Positions 39,469 through 48,339 of a stretch of 57,114 nucleotides of DNA are shown here, in pieces. The stretch is from an uncultured Ignavibacterium sp. Its GTDB lineage: Bacteria > Bacteroidota > Ignavibacteria > Ignavibacteriales > Ignavibacteriaceae. The DNA is taken from NCBI GenBank assembly GCA_937125135.1, contig CAKZLD010000074.1, positions 1 through 57,114 on the forward strand, given 5' to 3'. Position numbers and translations under genes: made by a program. Position 1 is the stretch's first letter. Every line of letters begins with the position of its first letter. The notes under the pieces were generated by a model, which saw only the letters and a program-made list of their open reading frames with translations, had not been told where the DNA came from and did not search any database.

Positions 39469-41075
39469 TATCTAATCAAAGATTCTGCAGCATTAAACAA
39501 AGTTATTGCCTTTTTAAACTGATTATCTTCTTCAAGTAGAACCGCAAACCATCCATCATTTTTCCAATAGTTTCGGGCAATCTGAGCTTTTAATCTTGAT
39601 TTGATGTATGAAGAATCTTTAATCAGCTCATCTTCTTTAATGTTAATTCCTTTAGATTTTGCATAGTTCAGAAATGAATTCAGCAATTTGTCATCTACGA
39701 AAAATTCTTTTCTGAACTTATTCAAATCATTTTCAAATTCTGATTTAATTTTATTTCCATAAGTATCGAGATAGCTTAGAATGAATGAATAGAAGACATT
39801 TTCTTTAAGCAGATTTTGAGATAATTCTGTTAGTTCTTCGTTTTTTACAATATAATCAGGAGTCACTCCACCTCCACCATAAACTTTTCTTTTTTTGATT
39901 AGAGTATAAAAAACTGGTTTGGATGTATCTTTCTCACTTTGATGGAAATAATTATCTCCCTCAGCATCTTCTCTCTCAATAGTTTCAATAAAATAATCTT
40001 TTTTACTTTTTTTGTTACTATATGGTCTTTGAATATTTCTTCCAGACGGAGTGAAGTATTCTGATATTGTCAATCTCAAAGCAGAATTATCAGAAAGTTC
40101 GAATTGTCTTTGAACTAAGCCTTTACCAAAAGAAGTTTCTCCAACAATCAAACCTCTATCCCAATCCTGAATTGCTCCGGCAACAATTTCACTTGCAGAA
40201 GCACTACCTCTGTTAATCAAAATGATAATTGGAATTTTTTCATATGTGTAAGATTCTCCAGCAAAATATTCTTCGTTAAAATCTTTTAATCTTCCTAAAG
40301 TATAAACTATTTTCTTCCTTCCGTCCAAAAATAAATCTGAAATTTTAACTGCTTGATTTAAGTATCCTCCGGGATTTCCTCGAAAATCAATTACGAGTTT
40401 TTTCATTCCGCTATTTTGTAACTTTTTCAGAGCCTGAAAAAGCTCCTCAAAAGTAGTTTCAGAAAATCTTGAGATGCTGATATATCCAATAGAATTATCA
40501 ACCATTAGCGATGCTTCGACAGAATACAAAGGAATTTTATCACGAACTATCTCATACTTTATTTTCTTTCCTGAGCTAGGTCGCATAATGGTTACGGAAA
40601 CTTTTGTCCCAGCCTTGCCACGCAGTTTCTGTCTTACTTCATCATTAGTAATTCCAATGACAGATTTATTTTCAATTTCTATAATTCTATCCCCTGGCAA
40701 AATTCCTAATTGTTCGCTTGGTCCTCCTGATATTGGTGAAACAACAGTAAGTGTATCATTAACAACTTGGAATTCTATTCCAATGCCTTCAAAATCACCT
40801 CTGAAAGATTCTTCAACTTCAGAAAATTCTTTGGAAGAGATGTAAACTGAATGCGGGTCTAATTCTTCCATCATTCCTTTAATTGCAGATTCAACAAGTT
40901 TCTGTGAATCAACTTCTTCGATATAATATTTTCCGGTTAACGTCATTACATCACTAAATTTTTCAATGCTGTCCCTCATGTTATCACCTGAAAATATTTT
41001 TTCAACTTGAATTCCGATGAAGACTCCAATTATTAACAACAAAGCAAACAATGGTAAATTGATTTTTGTTTTCAT
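39468..41075 (-). CDS. S41 family C-terminal processing peptidase (CtpA-like), paralog 2
   Basis: A 535-residue membrane-anchored serine protease. It has an N-terminal hydrophobic segment (about residues 5-22), then FEGIGIEFQVVND of the PDZ domain (about 90-175) and the S41 core. The dyad is intact, SASASE plus FGKGLVQ. The GGVTPDYIV segment is typical of Bacteroidota CtpA. Compared with the paralog at 410-2056, the PDZ region is more standard and the C-terminus differs. It follows lysS by 16 bases. Confidence 0.92.
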   Translation of the reverse strand: MKTKINLPLFALLLIIGVFIGIQVEKIFSGDNMRDSIEKFSDVMTLTGKYYIEEVDSQKLVESAIKGMMEELDPHSVYISSKEFSEVEESFRGDFEGIGIEFQVVNDTLTVVSPISGGPSEQLGILPGDRIIEIENKSVIGITNDEVRQKLRGKAGTKVSVTIMRPSSGKKIKYEIVRDKIPLYSVEASLMVDNSIGYISISRFSETTFEELFQALKKLQNSGMKKLVIDFRGNPGGYLNQAVKISDLFLDGRKKIVYTLGRLKDFNEEYFAGESYTYEKIPIIILINRGSASASEIVAGAIQDWDRGLIVGETSFGKGLVQRQFELSDNSALRLTISEYFTPSGRNIQRPYSNKKSKKDYFIETIEREDAEGDNYFHQSEKDTSKPVFYTLIKKRKVYGGGGVTPDYIVKNEELTELSQNLLKENVFYSFILSYLDTYGNKIKSEFENDLNKFRKEFFVDDKLLNSFLNYAKSKGINIKEDELIKDSSYIKSRLKAQIARNYWKNDGWFAVLLEEDNQFKKAITLFNAAESLIR

Positions 41076-41091
41076 TGTAACTCCGATAAAA

Positions 41092-42606
41092 TCAGGACTT
41101 TGAAATTTCAGGTTTCATTTGTGGGAAAAATATTACATCACGAATTGATGGTTGATTTGTCAGAATCATAGTAAGTCTGTCAATACCAATTCCCAAGCCT
41201 GCAGTTGGCGGCATTCCATATTCTAAAGCTCTTAGAAAATCTTCATCGATCTGATGAGCTTCTTCATCACCTGATTCTTTCATTTTCAATTGTTCTTCAA
41301 ATCTCTGCCGCTGATCAATCGGATCATTCAATTCTGAAAAGGCATTACAAATTTCCTTACCAACAACATAGGCTTCAAATCTTTCAACTACTCCGTTTTT
41401 AGTTCTGTGTTTTTTAGCCAAAGGCGAAAGTTCTATCGGATAGTCAATTACAAATGTCGGTTGAATTAAATCTAATTCTACACAAGCGGAAAATATTTCA
41501 TCAATAGCTTTAGCTTTGCTTGTAAGTTTAGATAAATCAACGTGTAATTTTTTTGCTACATCAATTAGCTGCTCTAAAGAAGCATCAATTACATTCAAGC
41601 CTGTTTTTTCCTGAATTATTTCCACCATTGAAACCCGTTTCCAAGGTTTTGCAAAATTTATTTTATTATTCTCGTATTCAAATTCAAGAGTGTTGAAAAC
41701 CTTTAGGCAAACATATTCAAACATATCTTCAACAAAACCCATCATCCAATTATAATCTTTATAAGGGACATAAAGTTCGAGCATAGTAAATTCAGGATTA
41801 TGCGATCTGTCCATTCCTTCATTTCTGAAATCCTTAGAAATTTCGTAAACGCCATTGAAACCACCAACTATAAGTCTTTTTAAGTATAATTCATCAGCAA
41901 TTCTTAAGTATAAATCTATATCAAGAGTATTGTGATGAGTTATAAATGGTCTCGCCGCTGCTCCTCCATATAAAGGTTGGAGAATTGGAGTTTCAACTTC
42001 AAGGTAATTTTTAGAATCCAGAAAACTTCTAATCGTAGAAATAATTTTTGATCTTTTGATAAAAACATCTTTTATATCTGGATTAACAATCAGATCAACA
42101 TATCTCTGCCTGTATCTTAATTCTTTATCTGAGAATTGATCATAAATTATTTTATTTCCATTCTCATCAATTACTTCTTTAGGAATTGGAATTGGTCTTA
42201 AACCTTTTGCAAGGAGTTCAAATTTTTGAGTGTGAACAGAAATTTCACCGGTTTTAGTTTTAAATACAAATCCGACAACTCCTATAATATCACCAATATC
42301 CAAAAGTTTGAAAGTATCATAAATGTCGCCGAGTTCATCCTTCTTCAAATATATCTGTATTCTTCCATTATGATCTTGAATATGTGCAAAAGAAGCTTTA
42401 CCCATCCTTCGAATAGCCATAATTCGACCAGCAATTTTTACAACTTTATTTTCAAAACTCTCAAAATTAGATTTAATAGTTTCCGAATCAGAATCAACCT
42501 CAAATTGGTAAGCAAACGGATTTATTCCTTTTGACTTGAGTTCTTCCAATTCCTCGAATCTTCTTTTAATAAGGTCATTAATGTCTTCTATAGGCAAATT
42601 GTGCAT
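41092..42606 (-). CDS. lysS: Lysyl-tRNA synthetase (class II)
   Basis: Charges tRNA-Lys. It has an N-terminal OB-fold anticodon-binding domain (about residues 55-145) and the class II catalytic core with motif 2 [18 protein letters not shown] and motif 3 [11 protein letters not shown]. At 504 residues it has the standard length. ATG at 42606 is preceded by AGGAAT at suitable distance. The start lies 3 bases after the dacB stop. Confidence 0.97.
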   Translation of the reverse strand: MHNLPIEDINDLIKRRFEELEELKSKGINPFAYQFEVDSDSETIKSNFESFENKVVKIAGRIMAIRRMGKASFAHIQDHNGRIQIYLKKDELGDIYDTFKLLDIGDIIGVVGFVFKTKTGEISVHTQKFELLAKGLRPIPIPKEVIDENGNKIIYDQFSDKELRYRQRYVDLIVNPDIKDVFIKRSKIISTIRSFLDSKNYLEVETPILQPLYGGAAARPFITHHNTLDIDLYLRIADELYLKRLIVGGFNGVYEISKDFRNEGMDRSHNPEFTMLELYVPYKDYNWMMGFVEDMFEYVCLKVFNTLEFEYENNKINFAKPWKRVSMVEIIQEKTGLNVIDASLEQLIDVAKKLHVDLSKLTSKAKAIDEIFSACVELDLIQPTFVIDYPIELSPLAKKHRTKNGVVERFEAYVVGKEICNAFSELNDPIDQRQRFEEQLKMKESGDEEAHQIDEDFLRALEYGMPPTAGLGIGIDRLTMILTNQPSIRDVIFFPQMKPEISKS

Positions 42607-42609
42607 CAA

Positions 42610-44121
42610 TTATTCCTTTCTACTGATACTTGCAATTAAGTTACAAATATTATCCTGTAAATTTTCGACAAGCTTTACAGGAACGTTAAAATTATTAACT
42701 AAAATACTGAAAGCAACATCTTCATTGTCAAATGTTTTAGCATATCCGCTAAGATTTCTTGCAAACGCGATGAATCCAGTCTTTGCTCTGATTTTATTTT
42801 CTGCAGAAGTATTTTTCATTCTTCGTGAAAGTGTGCCATCAATTCCTGCAATCGGTAATGAATTATAAAAGAACGGGAAATTTTTAGATTTATACATTAT
42901 TTCAAGCAAGTTTAAAATTTGAGTTGGAGTAACTTTATTTAAGTGTGATAATCCACTTCCATCATACATTAAAATACATTCAGGATCAAGTCCAACTAAT
43001 GAAAACCATTCCTTACAAGCACTAACTCCATTTTCAATGCTACCAATTCCTTTTTTTTCTGCGCCCAAAACTCGTAAAAGTTGCTCAGCATAAAAATTCT
43101 GTGAGCCTTTATTTATAACTTTTACAATTTCATGTAAAGATGGTGAATGGTAAGAAAAAAGTAGAGTTGCGTTATCGTAATCAATGATTTTATTATAATC
43201 ATCAATATCAACAGTGTAACCGATAACTTTAATACCTCTTGACTCTAATCTATTTTTGAAAACGTTAATAGTATATTGAGTAGGATTATAAATAGAAGCG
43301 TAAGTTCTAAGAGTATCACTTGTTCTGCTGAATGTCCCGAAGATTTTAATTTTATTTGAATTTCGTTCTCTATAGATATCAATGTTTGTTGACGCCTCAC
43401 CGGGAGAAACTGGGATGACTTCGTTAATGATATTTATACCTCTGACCTCCGGCGAATGCCGAACAATAACAGAATCATAAAATTCATTGTAAAAAATAGT
43501 TATATCAACACAGTTATCATTGAATGACAACGAACCTGAAGGTGCAGCATACCAATAACTTTCATAATCTCTTGACCAACCGATTCCGTAATGAGTATCA
43601 TCAAAAAGATTATCATCGCCAACAATATTACCACGAATATTTGTGATTCCCATATCTATTAGTGAATCAACCCAATCATCAAAAGTTTTGAAAATGTCAC
43701 CGTTATAGAATCTTCCCGAGAAGGTAGGATCTCCGCTCCCTCTAATAATCAAATCTCCATAAATAGTAGAGTAGCTTATCTCTCCATTCGTGTAAAGACT
43801 TGTATTAAATCTGTATCTGCTGCCCAATAATTCTAAACTGGCAGCGGTTGTGAATAACTTCAGGTTTGAAGCGGGAATAAATAATTTCTCCTCGTTAGTT
43901 GAGTAAAAAATTTCTCCATCTTTTAGAGATTTTATGATTATTCCAATGTTTGCATTAAGAAAATTTTTATCCTGAATTAACTTATTAACTTCTTTTTTAA
44001 ACTCGATAATTGTATAAGTCTTGAAGTATTTAACAGTATCTGGCTGAATGGTTCGAATAGTATCCTGAGCTAAAGCAATAAAAGAAATTGATAAGATTAA
44101 AAATGGAACGATTTTAAACAT
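42610..44121 (-). CDS. dacB: D-alanyl-D-alanine carboxypeptidase/endopeptidase (PBP4, S13 family)
   Basis: An exported 503-residue peptidoglycan hydrolase that trims D-Ala or cuts cross-links. The signal peptide ends near residue 18. The active-site motifs are S85-N-L-K88 (in PASNLK), YDGSGLSHLN (SxN) and RAKTGFIA (KTG). Between the first two motifs lie the extra domains usual in S13 enzymes. The start overlaps the end of the pseudouridine synthase gene by 8 bases. Confidence 0.93.
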   Translation of the reverse strand: MFKIVPFLILSISFIALAQDTIRTIQPDTVKYFKTYTIIEFKKEVNKLIQDKNFLNANIGIIIKSLKDGEIFYSTNEEKLFIPASNLKLFTTAASLELLGSRYRFNTSLYTNGEISYSTIYGDLIIRGSGDPTFSGRFYNGDIFKTFDDWVDSLIDMGITNIRGNIVGDDNLFDDTHYGIGWSRDYESYWYAAPSGSLSFNDNCVDITIFYNEFYDSVIVRHSPEVRGINIINEVIPVSPGEASTNIDIYRERNSNKIKIFGTFSRTSDTLRTYASIYNPTQYTINVFKNRLESRGIKVIGYTVDIDDYNKIIDYDNATLLFSYHSPSLHEIVKVINKGSQNFYAEQLLRVLGAEKKGIGSIENGVSACKEWFSLVGLDPECILMYDGSGLSHLNKVTPTQILNLLEIMYKSKNFPFFYNSLPIAGIDGTLSRRMKNTSAENKIRAKTGFIAFARNLSGYAKTFDNEDVAFSILVNNFNVPVKLVENLQDNICNLIASISRKE

Positions 44122-44827
44122 ATAATGACTTTACTTTCCTAACCTCATTTTCAGTAATATATCTGTAAGCTCCAATAGGAATATCATCTTTGAAAATAGC
44201 AAAACTTTCTCGGTGAAGCTTTAAAACTCTAAATCCAATTTTTTGAAACATATTTTTTACAAAGTGATTTCTGCCTTCAATACATTCAACATAAAAATTG
44301 ATTTTATCCGATCTCGAAACGGGGTAAATTTTTTCAAATTTTGATTTTTTGTTGTTTAAAGTTATTCCACGTTCAAGTTGTTTCAAAGTATCCAAGTCTG
44401 CTGATTTGTCCAATCTCACTTTATAAACTCGGGGAATTTTATTTTTGGGATGAAGTAATAAATTAGCAAAATCGCCATCATTAGTTAATAAAATTACCCC
44501 TGTTGAGTCGTAGTCTAATCTTCCAACAGGATAAATTCTTTGTTTTACTTTAATTAAGTCGAGTACGGTCTTTCTATTTTTCTCGTCACTTGTAGTAGAA
44601 ACATATCCTGAAGGTTTGTTGAGAAGAATATAGATCTTTGACTTTAGTTTGAGAGTTTCACCATCAACTTCAACGATATCATTATCGAGATCTACAAGAG
44701 TTGCAAGAGAATTTACTGTATTCCCATTGAGAGTTACTCTTTTTTGTGAAATTAGTTCTTCCGCTTTTCTTCTGGAACAAAATCCACAATCGGAAATAGC
44801 TTTATTAATCCTGATTTTCTTTCCCAT
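44114..44827 (-). CDS. rluB: Pseudouridine synthase, RluB/RsuA family
   Basis: Modifies uridine in rRNA. It has an N-terminal S4 RNA-binding domain (IRINKAISDCGFCSRRKAEE), then the catalytic domain with VGRLDYDSTGVILLTNDG carrying the nucleophile Asp, and the C-terminal EGRNHFVKNMF. The closest group is RluB (23S U2605), by the long domain order; RsuA cannot be excluded. I chose ATG at 44827; a TTG at 44851 with AGAAG before it would add eight residues. Confidence 0.87.
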   Translation of the reverse strand: MGKKIRINKAISDCGFCSRRKAEELISQKRVTLNGNTVNSLATLVDLDNDIVEVDGETLKLKSKIYILLNKPSGYVSTTSDEKNRKTVLDLIKVKQRIYPVGRLDYDSTGVILLTNDGDFANLLLHPKNKIPRVYKVRLDKSADLDTLKQLERGITLNNKKSKFEKIYPVSRSDKINFYVECIEGRNHFVKNMFQKIGFRVLKLHRESFAIFKDDIPIGAYRYITENEVRKVKSLYV

Positions 44828-45452
44828 TTTTTGATTCTTGATTTTCAACAATTTCTTCTATCGCATTCATCATAATTCTATTTTTTTGTTCAATAAAATC
44901 TTCATCCTGCATAATTTCTTCTATTTCTCTTGGCTTTGGTAAATCTTTTATATCGCTCAAACCAAAGTAGATAAGAAATTCTTTAGTAGTCGAATAAAGC
45001 AAAGGACGGCCGATCGTTTCTGCTCTTCCACTAATGGTTATCAGATTTTTATCAAGTAGTGAAGCAATCACGTAATCAGAATTAACTCCGCGAATTGATT
45101 CGATTTCAGGTTTAGTGATAGGTTGTTTATAAGCTATAATAGCAAGTGTTTCCAAAGCTGCCTGACTCAATCTTCTTTTTGATTTTTCAGTTGACAAAAA
45201 TCCGATGTATTTGGAATATTCTTCCTTTGTAGCGAAAAGATAACCTCCGGCAATGTTCACTATTCTGATTGATCTTCCGGAATCTGAATATTCAGAATTC
45301 AATTCACTTATTATCTCAGAAACATTTTGATTGTTTATTTCCGAATCTTCTCCGTCAATACCTTTAATGGTTCGAATAATTTCTGCTTCACTTAAAGGTT
45401 CTTCAGATGAGAATATCAGTGCTTCGACAATACTTTTATAAAAACTACTCAT
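44805..45452 (-). CDS. scpB: Segregation and condensation protein B
   Basis: A 215-residue kleisin-interacting subunit of the Smc-ScpAB condensin. It is composed of two winged-helix domains, with the conserved LSQAALETLAIIAYKQPITKPEIESIRGV pattern (around residues 95-122) and GRPLLYSTTKEFL. It starts at the end of scpA, as in most bacteria. The tail is acidic. Confidence 0.93.
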   Translation of the reverse strand: MSSFYKSIVEALIFSSEEPLSEAEIIRTIKGIDGEDSEINNQNVSEIISELNSEYSDSGRSIRIVNIAGGYLFATKEEYSKYIGFLSTEKSKRRLSQAALETLAIIAYKQPITKPEIESIRGVNSDYVIASLLDKNLITISGRAETIGRPLLYSTTKEFLIYFGLSDIKDLPKPREIEEIMQDEDFIEQKNRIMMNAIEEIVENQESKNGKENQD

Positions 45453-46162
45453 TATACTTTGACTATTAAAAAATCGTTGTAAGTATTATAAAATTTTATT
45501 ATAATTTTTTTTGATTTAACCAATTCAAGAATAGCAATGAAAGTTATAATAACTATAATCTTTTGCTTTATTCCTTCGACAAGCGATAGAAAATGTATTT
45601 GTGAGAACTGTTCAAGTTTATTCAAAATAAAATCAATCTGATCAGAGATTGAAATATTTATCTTTCTAACATGATGCACAGGTTTATTTTTAATCCCTTC
45701 GATAATTCGTTTAAAGACTTTAGCTATGTCATAAACAGTAACATTTCCTAAAAGAGTTTCAAAATCATCAGGAGGATTACTAACATCCTGAGAAAAATTA
45801 CCTCTGAAACTAATTTTTCTTTGAGCGGATTCAAAAAAAGATAGTTCCTCTGACATTTCTTTATATCTTTTATATTCTAATAAAGCTTTTACTAAATCAG
45901 CACGTGGATCAATTTCTTCACCTTTCTCATCATATTCCTTTGGAAGCAACATTCTGGCTTTAATGTGCATCAGAGTTGAAGCCATCAGAATAAACTCTCC
46001 GGCAGTTTCCAAATCAAGAAATTTAATGAAATTGACATAGTCTAAAAATTCTTTTGTAATCTTTGAAATAGGAATATCATAGATATTGATTTCATCTCTT
46101 TTGATAAAAAAGAGCAATAAATCCAAAGGTCCTTCAAAATGTTCTAATTTAATTTTATACAT
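45452..46162 (-). CDS. scpA: Segregation and condensation protein A (kleisin)
   Basis: A 236-residue kleisin bridging the two Smc heads. It shows the conserved N-terminal FEGPLDLLLFFIKRDEINIYDIPI, then EFILMASTLMHIKARMLLP and the C-terminal winged helix with IITFIAILELVKSKKI. The start overlaps the trpS stop by one base and is followed immediately by scpB. Confidence 0.93.
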   Translation of the reverse strand: MYKIKLEHFEGPLDLLLFFIKRDEINIYDIPISKITKEFLDYVNFIKFLDLETAGEFILMASTLMHIKARMLLPKEYDEKGEEIDPRADLVKALLEYKRYKEMSEELSFFESAQRKISFRGNFSQDVSNPPDDFETLLGNVTVYDIAKVFKRIIEGIKNKPVHHVRKINISISDQIDFILNKLEQFSQIHFLSLVEGIKQKIIVIITFIAILELVKSKKIIIKFYNTYNDFLIVKV

Positions 46163-47142
46163 CAGCCAAGATTCATTTTTTGATGAACTTCATTCATAGT
46201 TTTTTCTGCTACAGTTTTTGCAGCATTCTCTCCATTAGCCAAAATATCCAAAACTTCCTGATAATTACTTTCATAATAATTTCTTTTCTCTCTTAAAGGC
46301 GAGAAAAAGTCAGAAATTCTAAGTGTGCATTTTGCTTTGCAATCAGCACAACCCAGCGCACCGCTTTTACAATTCTGATAAATTTCTTCTGTCTCTAAAG
46401 AATTAAACTTCTTGTGATATGAATAAATCAAACAAATATCTGGATTGCCGGGATCACCTTTTCTAATCTTATTTTTATCGGTAACAGCTTTTCGGATTTT
46501 GGACTTAATTTCATCTGGAGAGTCTGAAAGTAAAATTGTGTTATTCAACGATTTGCTCATTTTGGCATTACCATCTAAACCGGGAAGTCGTGGAAAAGTA
46601 GTAAGTAAAGGTTCAGGTTCAGGGAAAACAATTCCGTATTGATTATTAAATCTTCTGGCAATCTCTCTCGAGATTTCTACGTGAGGAACTTGGTCTTCAC
46701 CAACAGGCACAAAATCACCTTTGTAAAGCAATATATCAGCGGCTTGTAAAACAGGATAACCAAGATGTCCATAAATAACATTATCAAGATTTAAATCTCT
46801 AACTTGATCTTTCAAAGTCGGGTTTCTTTCAAGTCTGTTTGCCGTAATGAACATACTGAAAATCAGAAACAATTCTGCGTGTTGTTTGATTTGCGATTGT
46901 CTAAACATTAAACACTTATTGGGATCTAAACCTGCAGAAAGCCAATCAATCAGCATCTTAATGGAATTATTATAAATATCTTTTGTATCCAAATCAGTAG
47001 TCAGCACGTGATAATCGGCTATAAGAAAATAACATTCATATTGATTCTGTAACTCAATCCAATTTTCTAATGCACCGACGTAATGCCCAATATGCAATAG
47101 CCCTGTTGGTCTCATTCCACTTAAAATTCTTTTTTGATTCAT
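46162..47142 (-). CDS. trpS: Tryptophanyl-tRNA synthetase with predicted [4Fe-4S] motif
   Basis: Charges tRNA-Trp. Class I motifs are HIGH at 17-20 and KMSKS at 194-198. A four-Cys motif, C237-x20-C258-x6-C265-x2-C268, lies in the anticodon-binding region with an extra C272. It corresponds closely to the Thermotoga maritima enzyme, where a [4Fe-4S] cluster sits there and contacts the tRNA anticodon. At 326 residues the length is normal. Confidence 0.95.
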   Translation of the reverse strand: MNQKRILSGMRPTGLLHIGHYVGALENWIELQNQYECYFLIADYHVLTTDLDTKDIYNNSIKMLIDWLSAGLDPNKCLMFRQSQIKQHAELFLIFSMFITANRLERNPTLKDQVRDLNLDNVIYGHLGYPVLQAADILLYKGDFVPVGEDQVPHVEISREIARRFNNQYGIVFPEPEPLLTTFPRLPGLDGNAKMSKSLNNTILLSDSPDEIKSKIRKAVTDKNKIRKGDPGNPDICLIYSYHKKFNSLETEEIYQNCKSGALGCADCKAKCTLRISDFFSPLREKRNYYESNYQEVLDILANGENAAKTVAEKTMNEVHQKMNLG

Positions 47143-47169
47143 AAGATTTGAAAAAAAATTTAGTTTAAT

Positions 47170-47691
47170 TTAAGATAAATAAAGGTATGGTTTCCATTTT
47201 TCATCAATTTTGCTAACGATGTTTTTTATAAAAATTACGTGACTTGGTTTATATGGACGTGTTAAAAGTTTCATATTCGCTTCATCTGGAGTTCTATCGC
47301 CTTTGATGTTATTACATTTTGTGCAAGCAGTAATAAGATTCTCCCACGAATCATTACCCCCTTTTGATTTTGGAATAATATGATCAACGGTTAACATCAA
47401 ATCTGACCTTCCACAATAAGCACACTTATAATTATCTCTTCTTAAAATATTTTTTCTCGACAAAATAACTTTTTTGTATGGCACTTTGATAAATTTACTT
47501 ATTCTAATAACACTTGGCCAGGGGAAATTCATTCTAACTGTTCTAATAGATTTCTTTTCATCCTTGTGAACTATCTCTGCTTTCCCTAAAAAAATCAACA
47601 ACACAGCCTTTTTGATTGTGCATATTGTAAGAGGTTCATAACTTTGATTGAGAACCAAAACTTTTGCATTTAATTTTCCGTTTGTTGAAAT
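47170..47691 (-). CDS. HNH endonuclease family protein
   Basis: A single-domain HNH protein of about 165-174 residues. The core has a CAYCG zinc knuckle, LTVDHIIPKSKGG and WENLITACTKCNNIKGDRTP. This stand-alone family is widespread, and its cellular role is unclear. The reading frame is open to a TAA just after AAGGAG near 47706. The family's conserved NAKVLVLNQSYEPL begins upstream of the first TTG (47658). The start may thus be a non-standard ATT at 47691 (given here) or the TTG. No ATG or GTG is available. Confidence 0.8.
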   Translation of the reverse strand: MSTNGKLNAKVLVLNQSYEPLTICTIKKAVLLIFLGKAEIVHKDEKKSIRTVRMNFPWPSVIRISKFIKVPYKKVILSRKNILRRDNYKCAYCGRSDLMLTVDHIIPKSKGGNDSWENLITACTKCNNIKGDRTPDEANMKLLTRPYKPSHVIFIKNIVSKIDEKWKPYLYLS

Positions 47692-47706
47692 AGTTCGTTC
47701 GAAGAT

Positions 47707-47898
47707 TTACTCCTTGTTTTTATATTTGCTGATAATAATAGCTCTAACTATTATCCTCAAGATGAAAATGAATATTGTTATGTATAAAAATGCTTTATAA
47801 TATTCTATTCCAACCGATTTAGTAAAAATCAGAAGCGCTAAAATTGCAACGAGTAAAATCGTTCCATAATTAAAATATTTATACCAATTTTGATTCAT
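47707..47898 (-). CDS. Small membrane protein of unknown function
   Basis: A 63-residue protein with two hydrophobic segments (about residues 10-26 and 35-54) separated by a short loop with KSVGIEYYK, and a basic C-terminus. I recognise no family. ATG at 47898 lies 65 bases after acpS; the preceding bases are AT-rich and contain only a weak purine stretch. It may be a small inner-membrane protein, or the ORF may not be expressed. Confidence 0.5.
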   Translation of the reverse strand: MNQNWYKYFNYGTILLVAILALLIFTKSVGIEYYKAFLYITIFIFILRIIVRAIIISKYKNKE

Positions 47899-47963
47899 AA
47901 AGAATTTTGATTGTTAACTTATCAATACATTTTTATTATTACAATGCATAAACATTATGACAA

Positions 47964-48338
47964 TTACAGTTTATTTAAGATTGCAAAACAAACTACATAA
48001 TTTTCCGAATGGCTGATTGACAATTTAATCTCCTTATCATCAGAAAGATACTCTTTTAATTTTCCAGAAGTTTTAACAATTGGTAATCCATTTTTTTGAT
48101 TAAAAACTTCAATATTCTTCCAATTAGCGATTTTCTGTTCTGCTTCACTTAGCGCTTTGTAAATTGCTTCTTTGGCTGCAAACCTTGCTGCAAAATGCTG
48201 ATATTTATTCACCTTATTGATACAATATTCAATCTCATTTTCAGTATAAATTTTATTAAGGAATCTGAAATCAAATCTGTCAATAACTTTTTTGATTCTA
48301 TCAATTTCTATGATGTCAACACCAATTCCCAAAATCAT
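47964..48338 (-). CDS. acpS: Holo-[acyl-carrier-protein] synthase
   Basis: Transfers 4'-phosphopantetheine from CoA to acyl carrier protein for fatty acid synthesis. The 124-residue length is normal. It has GIGVDIIEIDRI (with the magnesium-binding Asp8), FAAKEAIYKAL (with the catalytic Glu) and LSISHSENYVVCFA. The start lies one base after the ggt stop. Confidence 0.94.
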   Translation of the reverse strand: MILGIGVDIIEIDRIKKVIDRFDFRFLNKIYTENEIEYCINKVNKYQHFAARFAAKEAIYKALSEAEQKIANWKNIEVFNQKNGLPIVKTSGKLKEYLSDDKEIKLSISHSENYVVCFAILNKL

Positions 48339-48339
48339 T

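Noticed and set aside
40474-40845. Plus-strand ORF of 123 residues inside the second protease gene
   Set aside because: It is antisense to the PDZ and catalytic region, with no start signal.
47170-47691. HNH protein as part of a defence or homing system
   Set aside because: It is a common stand-alone family among conserved genes, with no partner defence gene or intron.
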